Shown here: positions 7,410-13,254 of the stretch, piece by piece
How the letters are laid out: the number at the start of each line of letters is the position of its first letter
Numbering within the stretch: the first letter of the stretch is position 1
Origin: an uncultured Pseudomonas sp.
GTDB lineage: Bacteria > Pseudomonadota > Gammaproteobacteria > Pseudomonadales > Pseudomonadaceae
Direction of reading: 5' to 3'
Length of the DNA stretch: 13,254 nt
NCBI GenBank assembly: GCA_937863915.1
Contig: CALMID010000411.1
Span: forward strand, 1-13,254
Made by a program: the position numbers and the translations under genes
The notes under the pieces: model-generated
The model's database searches: none
The model's input: the letters and a program-made list of their open reading frames with translations, nothing else
Told to the model about the DNA's origin: nothing

Positions 7410-8090
7410 GTGGCCCATCAGCCAGTGCTGGTGGGGGCCGGGCAGCGTCCATAGGCCAAAGGCGATGACCAGCAAGCCGCCGGCCAGGCGCACGCCGCGG
7501 CGGCGCAGGAAGTGCCCCAGGCGTTCGGCGGCCAGGCCGCTGAGCAGCAGGGCTGGCCAGGTGCCGAGGCCGAAGGCCAGCATCAACAGGCCAGATTGCC
7601 AGGGCGAGCCCTGACTGGCGGCCCACAGCAGGGTGCTGTAGACCAGGCCGCAGGGCAGCCAGCCCCACAGGGCGCCCAGCAGCAGGGCGCGGGGCAGGCT
7701 GGTGACCGGCAAGAGCCTCTGCGCCACGGGCTGAATCCGGCGCCACAGGCCACGGCCCAGAGCCTCGATGCGGGTCAGCCCGCTCCACCAGCCGGCGAGG
7801 TACAGGCCCATGGCGATCAGCAGCAGGGCGGCGGCAATGCGCAGCCCGCTGGCCAGCGGGCTGTTGCTAAGGGCCCAGCCGGCGCTGCCGAGCAGCAGGC
7901 CGGCGCAGGCATAGCTGAGGATGCGGCCGAGGTTGTAGGCCAGCAGCAGCTGCAGGCGACGGCTGCGCTGTTCGGGCGGAATGGCCAGGGTGAGGGCACC
8001 CATCAGGCCACCGCACATGCCAAAGCAATGCCCTCCGCCGAGCAGGCCGAGCATCAGGGCCGAGGCGAGCAGTGGCAGTAACTCAAGCAT
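7407..8090 (-). CDS. TauE/SafE / DsbD-like transmembrane protein of the cbb3 cluster
   Basis: 227-residue inner-membrane protein with about six hydrophobic segments, of the family annotated as sulfite exporter TauE/SafE or the DsbD/CcdA-like transmembrane domain. Cys22 and Cys26 in GGGHCFGMCGG near the end of the first segment and Cys147 in GWLPCGLVY in a middle segment recall the paired membrane cysteines of CcdA/DsbD, with His21 beside them. This suggests thiol or metal transfer rather than sulfite export, but that is inference. The ATG at 8088-8090 overlaps the last 8 bases of ccoS (ATGCTTGA) and has no ribosome site, so translation is probably coupled. A longer frame back to 8195 is a ccoS shadow. 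Relatives next to ccoS are known in Pseudomonas (recalled); the function is not settled. Confidence 0.85.
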   Translation of the reverse strand: MLELLPLLASALMLGLLGGGHCFGMCGGLMGALTLAIPPEQRSRRLQLLLAYNLGRILSYACAGLLLGSAGWALSNSPLASGLRIAAALLLIAMGLYLAGWWSGLTRIEALGRGLWRRIQPVAQRLLPVTSLPRALLLGALWGWLPCGLVYSTLLWAASQGSPWQSGLLMLAFGLGTWPALLLSGLAAERLGHFLRRRGVRLAGGLLVIAFGLWTLPGPHQHWLMGH

Positions 8091-8289
8091 GCGGGGGGGT
8101 CTTGTCCTGCTTGTCGGCTGCCTGCTCGACGCCGGCCTTGTGCTTTGGGTCTTCGTCGTCGAACAGAATGCTGTGGGCCGGGCCGTCGAGGTCATCGTAC
8201 TGGCCGCTGTCGACGGCCCAGAAGAACAGCCAGATGGCCAGGGCGACCACGATTATGGCGATGGGGATCATCACATACAGGGCGGGCAT
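8083..8289 (-). CDS. ccoS: CcoS, cbb3 oxidase maturation protein
   Basis: Small inner-membrane assembly protein needed to place haem and copper cofactors in the catalytic CcoN subunit of cbb3 oxidase. 68 residues: one N-terminal membrane segment (about 4-26), then the family motif FFWAVDSGQYDDLDGPAHSILF and a polar tail. GGAG lies six bases before the ATG. It starts 19 bases after the ccoI stop and overlaps the next gene by 8 bases. A run of seven C on the coding strand (8093-8099) lies in its last codons. Confidence 0.93.
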   Translation of the reverse strand: MPALYVMIPIAIIVVALAIWLFFWAVDSGQYDDLDGPAHSILFDDEDPKHKAGVEQAADKQDKTPPHA

Positions 8290-8308
8290 AGCATCTCCGG
8301 GAAGCTCA

Positions 8309-10702
8309 TCAGCGGCTCAGGCGCAGGGCGTTGATCACCACCACCAGCGAGCTCAGTGACATGCCCAGTGCGGCCCAGCCGGGGGTAACCCAGCCCAGGG
8401 CGGCAAAGGGCAGGATCAGGCCATTGTACAGGCAGGCCCAGCTCAGGTTTTCGATAATGATGCGGCGGGTACGGCGGGCCATGGCGAAGGCCTGCACCAG
8501 GCTGCTCAGGCGGTTGGACAGCAGCACGGCATCGGCACTGGTCTTGGCCAGGTCGGTGGCCGAGCCCATGGCAATGCTGATATCCGCTGCGGCCAGCACC
8601 GGGACGTCGTTGACCCCGTCGCCCAGCATCAGCACGCGCCGTCCCTCGTCGTGCAGCTGGCGCAGCACGGCCAGTTTTTCGTCTGGTGTCAGGCCGCCGC
8701 GGGCATCGTCGATGCCCAGTTGCGTGGCCAGGCTGTGCACCATGGGCGAGCTGTCGCCGGACAGCAGCAGTACGCGCCAGTCGCGCTGGCGGGCCAGCTC
8801 CAGCAGTTCCGGCGCATCGCTGCGCAGACGGTCGTCGAGCACCAGCCAGGCCAGCGGCCCCTGTTGGTCGCCCAGCAGCAGCCACTGGCCCTGATCGCCG
8901 GGAATCCCGGGGGCGCTCTGGCCGCTCAGTTCCGCGACGAATGCCGCTTGGCCAATGCGCAGGTGGCGGCCGTCGACCACACCCTGCAGGCCCAGTCCCG
9001 GATGGCTGATCAGTTCTGCAGCGGGCTGCACGCGTCCGAACGCGCGGGCAATCGGGTGCTCGGAGCCACTCTCGAGGGCAGCCGCCAGGGCCAGGCAGGC
9101 GTCACTGTCGAGATCGCGCAGGGGCAGTATGCGGCTGAGGGTGAGGCGGCCTTCGGTCAGGGTGCCGGTCTTGTCGAGAATCAGTGTGTCGATCTGGTTG
9201 AGGCCTTCCAGAACATGGCCGCGGGTCAGCAGTAGGCCGAGCTTGTGCAGGCTGCCGGTGGCGGTGGTCAGCGCGGTGGGGGTGGCCAGCGACAGGGCGC
9301 AGGGGCAGGTGGCAACCAGCAGGGCGAGGACGATCCAGAATGCCCGTTGCGGGTCTATCTGCCACCAGACCAGTCCGACCAGCGCCGCGACCCCGAGCAC
9401 GATGAGCAGGAACCACTGGGCGACCTTGTCGGCCAGTTCGGCCAGGCGCGGCTTGTCGGCCTGGGCCCGTTCCAGCAGGCGGACAATGGCCGACAGGCGG
9501 GTCGCGGCGCCCAGTGCCTGGACCTCGATGGTCAGTGGCCCTTCGACATTGAGTGTGCCGGCCGTGACGCTGTCGCCCACCGCGCGTGGCAGCGGCAGAT
9601 ACTCGCCGGTGAGCAGCGACTCGTCGATGCTCGACTGACCGGCGAGGATGCGTCCGTCCGCTGGCAGGCTGTGCCCCGGTGGGACCTGTACCTGATCGCC
9701 GACGCTCAACTCGCTGACCAGCACGCGTTGGCTGTTTCCGCGTGCATCCAGGCGCAGGCAGGAGGCCGGCAGCAGGTTGACCAGCTGCGAGGTGGCCGCT
9801 GCCGTGCGCTCGCGTGCGCGGCGCTCCAGGTAGCGACCGGCCAGGAGGAACAGGGCGAACATGCCGACAGCGTCGTAGTACAGCTCGCCAACGCCGGTCA
9901 CGGTGGACCATATGCCGGCCAGGTAGGCGCCGCCAATGGCCAGAGACACCGAGATGTCCATGGTCAGGTGGCGGGTCCGCAGGTCGCGCAGGGCGCCCTT
10001 GAAGAAATCGGTGCAGCAGTAGAAGACGATCGGTGTGGTGAGGAACAGGCTGGTCCAGCGCAGGATGCGGTCCATGTCGGCCGACAGGTCGAGGTTGAAC
10101 TCCGGCCAGGTGGCCATGGCAGCCATCATCACCTGCATCCACAAAAGGCCGGCGACGCCGAGCTGGCGCAGGGCGCGGCGGTTTTCCCGCTGCAGCAGTT
10201 CGGCGGCCTGGTCGGCCTGATAGGGGTGAGCGACGTAGCCGATCTTGCGCAGCTCGCCGAGCAGTTGGCTGAGCGGCAGCTGACTGTCGGCCCAGCGCAC
10301 CTGCAGGCGTTGGTTGGACAGGTTGAGCTGGGCTTCGGCTATTGCCGGCAGGGTGCGCAGGTGGCGCTCGATCAGCCAGCCGCAGGCGGCGCAGCTGATG
10401 CCCTCGATCAGCAGGCAGGTTTCGGCCAGTTCCCCCTGATGCTGCACGTAGTTGGCCTGCACATCCGCACGGTCATACAGCTGCAGTTCATCGCTCAGTT
10501 GGCGGGGCAGGGCTTCGGGGTTGCTGGCATTCTCGGTGCGGTGACGGTAGTAGCCGTCGAGCCCGCCGGCAACGATGGCCTCGGCAACCGCCTGGCAGCC
10601 CGGACAGCAGAAGGCCCGCGGCTCATCGAGCACGCGGGCCTGAAACCGGCTGCCGGCTGGGACCGGCAGACCGCAATGAAAGCACGCGGTGGGGCTGTTC
10701 AT
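8309..10702 (-). CDS. ccoI: CcoI/FixI, copper-translocating P-type ATPase
   Basis: Inner-membrane P1B ATPase that moves Cu(I) from cytoplasm to periplasm for the binuclear centre of cbb3 oxidase. 797 residues. The N-terminal cysteine domain carries CFHC (7-10) and CCPGC (32-36), typical of the FixI branch. A heavy-metal-associated domain with CAAC (104-107) follows, then about eight membrane segments with the CPC motif at 466-468, the phosphorylated Asp510 in DKTGTLTEG, and the hinge GDGVNDVPVLAAADISIAMG near the C terminus. It starts 11 bases after the ccoH stop with only a weak GAG as ribosome site. The copper-efflux homologue CopA is less likely given the extra N-terminal cysteine domain and the location. 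Confidence 0.97.
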   Translation of the reverse strand: MNSPTACFHCGLPVPAGSRFQARVLDEPRAFCCPGCQAVAEAIVAGGLDGYYRHRTENASNPEALPRQLSDELQLYDRADVQANYVQHQGELAETCLLIEGISCAACGWLIERHLRTLPAIAEAQLNLSNQRLQVRWADSQLPLSQLLGELRKIGYVAHPYQADQAAELLQRENRRALRQLGVAGLLWMQVMMAAMATWPEFNLDLSADMDRILRWTSLFLTTPIVFYCCTDFFKGALRDLRTRHLTMDISVSLAIGGAYLAGIWSTVTGVGELYYDAVGMFALFLLAGRYLERRARERTAAATSQLVNLLPASCLRLDARGNSQRVLVSELSVGDQVQVPPGHSLPADGRILAGQSSIDESLLTGEYLPLPRAVGDSVTAGTLNVEGPLTIEVQALGAATRLSAIVRLLERAQADKPRLAELADKVAQWFLLIVLGVAALVGLVWWQIDPQRAFWIVLALLVATCPCALSLATPTALTTATGSLHKLGLLLTRGHVLEGLNQIDTLILDKTGTLTEGRLTLSRILPLRDLDSDACLALAAALESGSEHPIARAFGRVQPAAELISHPGLGLQGVVDGRHLRIGQAAFVAELSGQSAPGIPGDQGQWLLLGDQQGPLAWLVLDDRLRSDAPELLELARQRDWRVLLLSGDSSPMVHSLATQLGIDDARGGLTPDEKLAVLRQLHDEGRRVLMLGDGVNDVPVLAAADISIAMGSATDLAKTSADAVLLSNRLSSLVQAFAMARRTRRIIIENLSWACLYNGLILPFAALGWVTPGWAALGMSLSSLVVVINALRLSR

Positions 10703-10713
10703 CGCTCAATCAA

Positions 10714-11217
10714 TCAGTAGCCAAGCTGCACGGGCTGGCTGCCCGTCAGCGTCTCCTCTTCATACAGACGCCATTGCTCGCCGCCTTCATTGCCGAGCAC
10801 TTCGATGAAGCGGCGGCCCTGGGGGAAGTCCTGCAGCAGGCCACGGTACAGATCGCCCTCGGCCGGTTGCAGGATGACCCGGCGATCGCGCTCCGGCTGG
10901 GTTGGCGAGATCAGGTTGAGCTCCAGCTGTTGCGGCTTGCTGATGCCCTGCAGCGTCAGTTCAGCGATGCCGGTGTCTTCATGCAGGGTCAGCGTGCCGC
11001 GCATGCCCAGGCGCTTGGCCAGGTCTTCGCGCTTCAGCGACTGGTTGATGCCCTTGCCGACGTCGTAATAGTTGTCGACCACCAGGCTGTCGCCCTCGTT
11101 GACAGCGATGTACACCAGGCTAAGCCCGAGCACGACCGAGCTGGCCAGGATGGCAATGATGAACCAGGCCCAGAACTGCTTGTACCACTGGCTTGTAACG
11201 GGGGCTTCAGACTGCAT
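10714..11217 (-). CDS. ccoH: CcoH/FixH, cbb3 oxidase assembly protein
   Basis: Membrane-anchored assembly factor that associates with the cbb3 complex as it forms. 167 residues: a short cytoplasmic start, one membrane segment (about 14-40, FWAWFIIAILASSVVLGL), then a periplasmic FixH domain with the VDNYYDVGKGINQ motif. The ATG at 11215-11217 is preferred to the TTG at 11230-11232, because AAGG precedes it at good spacing and the TTG overlaps the ccoG stop. It lies 11 bases after ccoG and 11 bases before ccoI. Confidence 0.93.
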   Translation of the reverse strand: MQSEAPVTSQWYKQFWAWFIIAILASSVVLGLSLVYIAVNEGDSLVVDNYYDVGKGINQSLKREDLAKRLGMRGTLTLHEDTGIAELTLQGISKPQQLELNLISPTQPERDRRVILQPAEGDLYRGLLQDFPQGRRFIEVLGNEGGEQWRLYEEETLTGSQPVQLGY

Positions 11218-11228
11218 GGTCAACCTTA

Positions 11229-12644
11229 TCAACGTACGCTCGGGCCGATGAAGCGGCTGTCCGAGTCACTCTGGATGGACGGGTCGTCGACCGCTTTGAC
11301 GGTGAAGACAATTTCATTGGTGCTCGACGGCAGCTTGTCCGGATCGATCGAGAGCTCCACCGGCAGCGAGAAGACTTCGCCTTCGGCAGCAGTCACTTCG
11401 CGCTTGCCTTCATAGTGCAGGCCTTCGAGGCCGCTCACTTCGATGACGAAAGTCTGCGCGCGCTGGGCCTTGTTCATGATCTTGACGTTGTACACGTTCT
11501 CGATGCGGCCTTCTTCGTTCTCGCGATAGAGCACGCGGTCCTTGAGGACGTCGAGCTCGACGAGGGAACGGTTGAACACGGCATAGCCGAACAGGCTCAT
11601 CATTGCCAGCAGGGCAATGGCGTAGCCTATCAGGCGCGGACGCAGCAGGTGGGTCTTCTGTCCCGAGAGATTGTGTTCAGTTGTGTAACTGATCAGCCCG
11701 CGCGGGTAACCCATCTTATCCATGATGCTGTCACAGGCGTCGATGCAGGCTGCGCAGGTGATGCACTCGAATTGCAGGCCGTCGCGGATGTCCATGCCGG
11801 TGGGGCAGACGTGTACGCACATCTTGCAGTCGATGCAGTCACCCAGGCCCTGTGCCTTGTAATCGGCGTCTTTCTTGCGCGCGCCACGGCTTTCACCGCG
11901 GCGGGTATCGTAGGAGACGATCAGGGTGTCCTTGTCGAACATCACGCTCTGGAAGCGGCCGTACGGGCACATGTAGATGCACACGTTTTCGCGCAGCCAG
12001 CCGGCATTACCGTAGGTGGCGAGGGTAAAGAAACCGACCCAGAAATACGCGTAGCCATCGGCCTCGCCGTTGAGCAGGGAAGGGATCAGGTCGCGTACGG
12101 GGGTGAAGTAGCCGACGAAGGTCAGGCCGGTAACCAGGCCGATGAGAATCCACAGGCTGTGCTTGGCGCTTTTGCGCAGCAGCTTCTGCAGGCTCATGGG
12201 TTGCTTGTCGAGCTTCATGCGCTGGTTGCGGTCACCCTCGGTGACTTTTTCGCACCACATGAAGATCCAAGTCCAGACACTCTGCGGGCAGGTATAACCG
12301 CACCACACGCGTCCGGCGAAAACCGTAATGAAGAACAGGCCGAAGGCACAGATGATCAGCAGCCAGGACAGCAGCATGAAGTCCTGCGGCCAGATGGTCA
12401 TGCCGAAGATGTAGAACTTGCGCTCGGGCAGGTCCCATAGAACGGCCTGGCGGTCGCCCCAGTTGATCCAGGCGGTGCCGAAGTAGAGCAGGAAGAGGAA
12501 GGCTCCGCCGACCATGCGCAGGTTGCGGAACACGCCGGTGAAGGCTTTGGTATAGATCTTTTCCCGGCTGGCATAGAGATCAACGGTGTTCTTGCCGTTG
12601 CTTGCCTTGGGAGTGACGTCTTTGACTGGGATCTGTTCGGTCAT
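11229..12644 (-). CDS. ccoG: CcoG/FixG, membrane ferredoxin-like copper reductase
   Basis: Inner-membrane iron-sulfur protein of cbb3 oxidase biogenesis, reported to reduce Cu(II) to Cu(I) for CcoI. 471 residues from the ATG at 12642-12644; a GTG one codon earlier is the only longer choice. Membrane segments alternate with cysteine motifs: CGYTCP (Cys115, Cys119) and CIYMCPYG (Cys222, Cys226). A two-cluster ferredoxin domain follows with CIDCKMCVHVCP (270-281) and CITCAACIDAC (294-304). After a further membrane segment the tail (about 360-471) is the Ig-like FixG C-terminal domain. No clear ribosome site precedes the ATG, and the start codon lies in a predicted RNA stem (see the spacer entry). 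Confidence 0.96.
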   Translation of the reverse strand: MTEQIPVKDVTPKASNGKNTVDLYASREKIYTKAFTGVFRNLRMVGGAFLFLLYFGTAWINWGDRQAVLWDLPERKFYIFGMTIWPQDFMLLSWLLIICAFGLFFITVFAGRVWCGYTCPQSVWTWIFMWCEKVTEGDRNQRMKLDKQPMSLQKLLRKSAKHSLWILIGLVTGLTFVGYFTPVRDLIPSLLNGEADGYAYFWVGFFTLATYGNAGWLRENVCIYMCPYGRFQSVMFDKDTLIVSYDTRRGESRGARKKDADYKAQGLGDCIDCKMCVHVCPTGMDIRDGLQFECITCAACIDACDSIMDKMGYPRGLISYTTEHNLSGQKTHLLRPRLIGYAIALLAMMSLFGYAVFNRSLVELDVLKDRVLYRENEEGRIENVYNVKIMNKAQRAQTFVIEVSGLEGLHYEGKREVTAAEGEVFSLPVELSIDPDKLPSSTNEIVFTVKAVDDPSIQSDSDSRFIGPSVR

Positions 12645-12733
12645 CACGGCGTACCACTGCTTTATTTAAGTATCCAGTCAGGTTTTGCCTGACTGGAATA
12701 AGCTTATAGCTGAATCACATGGTACGCCTGATG
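12642..12733 (-). promoter_or_regulatory. Long inverted repeat that includes the ccoG start codon
   Basis: On the coding strand CATCA-GGCGTACCA (complement of 12720-12733) pairs with TGGTACGCC-G-TGATG (complement of 12642-12656). That is 14 base pairs with one bulged G. The second arm contains the ccoG ATG and the place where a ribosome would bind. The 63-base loop holds the smaller hairpin at 12674-12696. In the mRNA it could hide the ccoG start. A -10-like TATAAG (complement of 12703-12708) lies inside the loop, without a good -35; a transcript begun there would lack the hiding arm. The fold is read from the sequence; the regulatory role is inference. Confidence 0.55.
12674..12696 (-). repeat. 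Perfect 9-bp hairpin in the ccoP-ccoG spacer
   Basis: CCAGTCAGG (12674-12682), loop TTTTG, CCTGACTGG (12688-12696). Read on the minus strand it is followed by an AT-rich tail but no real T-run, so it may be a partial terminator, a processing or stability element, or part of the larger fold around it. Confidence 0.6.
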
Positions 12734-12741
12734 GCGGTCTG

Positions 12742-12756
12742 CCTGTGTGCGACAGG
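12742..12756 (-). repeat. 5-bp stem-loop in the ccoP-ccoG spacer
   Basis: CCTGT (12742-12746) and ACAGG (12752-12756) around five bases. The CTGT...ACAG ends recall a LexA box, but the spacing is five rather than eight, so it is listed only as a small hairpin. Confidence 0.3.
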
Positions 12757-12772
12757 GCGTCGCGGCAGAGGT

Positions 12773-12790
12773 GGGGAGTGCTTACTCCCC
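12773..12790 (-). repeat. Hairpin over the ccoP stop codon
   Basis: GGGGAGT (12773-12779) and ACTCCCC (12784-12790) form a perfect 7-bp stem with loop GCTT. The ccoP TAA (complement of 12782-12784) is at the loop-stem junction. There is no T-run, so it is more likely a 3' stability element than a terminator. Confidence 0.5.
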
Positions 12791-13254
12791 GGACTTCTTC
12801 TGCGACAGGCTGTACACGTAGGCAGCCAGCAGGTGCACCTTGTCATTGCCAAGGAACTCGGCCTGAGCCGGCATACGACCATTACGACCATAGCGCAGCG
12901 TCTGCTGAACCTGGGCGAAACTGGAGCCATAGAGCCAGGTCTTGTCGGTCAGGTTCGGCGCGCCCATGGCGTGCTGACCCTTACCCTCAGGACCGTGACA
13001 GGCTACACAATTGGTGGCAAACAGCTGTTGACCTGCAGCAACGTCAACCCCTTCCGGGTTTTTCAGGCCAGACAGGCTGCGCACGTAGGCGGCAACGTTC
13101 TTGATGCCGTCTTCGCCGATTACTGCTGCCCAAGCCGGCATAGCTGCCTGACGGCCGCCCATGATGGTGGTCTTGATGGTTTCAGGTTCACCGCCGTACA
13201 GCCAGTCGTTGTCGGTCAGGTTGGGGAAGCCATGGTTGCCCTTGGCGTCGGAAC
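12782..13254 (-). CDS. ccoP: CcoP/FixP, dihaem cytochrome c subunit of cbb3 oxidase (5' end outside window)
   Basis: Periplasmic electron-entry subunit of cbb3 cytochrome c oxidase, anchored in the inner membrane by its missing N terminus. The last 156 codons are visible; the family is about 300. They cover most of two homologous cytochrome c domains. The second has its haem motif CVACH and, after it, [13 protein letters not shown]. The first begins just after where its CxxCH should be (SDAKGNHG, then [13 protein letters not shown]), so the edge cuts right behind haem motif one. MPAW and MPAQ carry the probable axial methionines. No ATG inside the window is the real start. ccoN, ccoO and ccoQ should lie just beyond the right edge. 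It is followed by ccoG after a 137-base structured spacer. Confidence 0.96.
   Translation of the reverse strand, partial: SDAKGNHGFPNLTDNDWLYGGEPETIKTTIMGGRQAAMPAWAAVIGEDGIKNVAAYVRSLSGLKNPEGVDVAAGQQLFATNCVACHGPEGKGQHAMGAPNLTDKTWLYGSSFAQVQQTLRYGRNGRMPAQAEFLGNDKVHLLAAYVYSLSQKKSGE

Noticed and set aside
8091..8195. Longer start for the TauE/SafE-like protein
   Set aside because: The extra 35 residues are the out-of-frame image of ccoS, rich in Thr, Ser and Arg, whereas the membrane protein clearly begins at MLELLPLLASALML.
9245..10720. Long open frame (491 codons) on the plus strand opposite ccoI
   Set aside because: It mirrors ccoI codon by codon, is rich in Gln, Gly and Ala without any recognisable motif, and comes from GC-rich third positions. 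The same holds for the frames at 6180-7301 (+), 11415-12440 (+), 4686-5585 (-) and 7512-8081 (+).
11218..11232. TTG start for ccoH giving five more residues
   Set aside because: It overlaps the ccoG stop, and the ATG at 11217 has AAGG at proper distance.
12674..12696. Classical rho-independent terminator after ccoP
   Set aside because: The stem is perfect, but neither direction has the run of T that intrinsic terminators need.
1..13254. Mobile elements, CRISPR arrays, tRNA or rRNA genes
   Set aside because: No transposase or integrase frame, no regularly spaced repeats and no RNA gene sequence was seen on either strand.

Overview
The window reads as a chromosomal segment of a Pseudomonas-type gammaproteobacterium. 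The base composition is GC-rich, every protein looks like its Pseudomonas counterpart, and the tyrB-type aminotransferase / uvrB divergent pair and the ccoP-ccoG-ccoH-ccoI-ccoS / hemN cluster are arrangements I know from that genus. This is judged from protein character and gene order by eye, not from a search. No mobile element, CRISPR array, rRNA or tRNA was seen. Nearly all the DNA is accounted for by ten genes.

Left part (1-2918): a class I aminotransferase (tyrB-like, minus strand, cut by the left edge) is divergent from uvrB (plus). They share a 184-base region with candidate back-to-back -10 elements. uvrB runs into a convergent dgt-type HD phosphohydrolase gene (2919-4256, minus) with no base between the two stop codons; both stops lie in a perfect 14-bp palindrome.

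Middle (4257-5894): a 369-base non-coding stretch separates dgt from an ammonium transporter gene (plus). It holds a good sigma-54-like -24/-12 element and four same-strand TGGTGC motifs resembling NtrC half-sites, so nitrogen control is likely. No glnK partner is present. A perfect 30-bp palindromic terminator ends the transporter gene and probably also the convergent hemN.

Right part (5895-13254, all minus): the end of ccoP (cbb3 oxidase dihaem subunit) is followed by ccoG, ccoH, ccoI and ccoS, the copper-handling and assembly genes of cbb3 cytochrome oxidase. A small TauE/SafE/DsbD-like membrane protein gene overlaps ccoS, and hemN (oxygen-independent coproporphyrinogen III oxidase) follows. 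Together they make a low-oxygen respiration module: CcoG reduces copper, CcoI moves Cu(I) across the membrane, CcoH and CcoS assist assembly, and HemN supplies haem. hemN has its own ANR/FNR box, centred about 41.5 bases before a plausible start of transcription.

The least expected signal is the 134-base ccoP-ccoG spacer. It can fold into several stem-loops on the mRNA strand, including a 14-bp stem that takes in the ccoG start codon. This looks like a candidate cis-acting RNA control element between the oxidase structural genes and their assembly genes.
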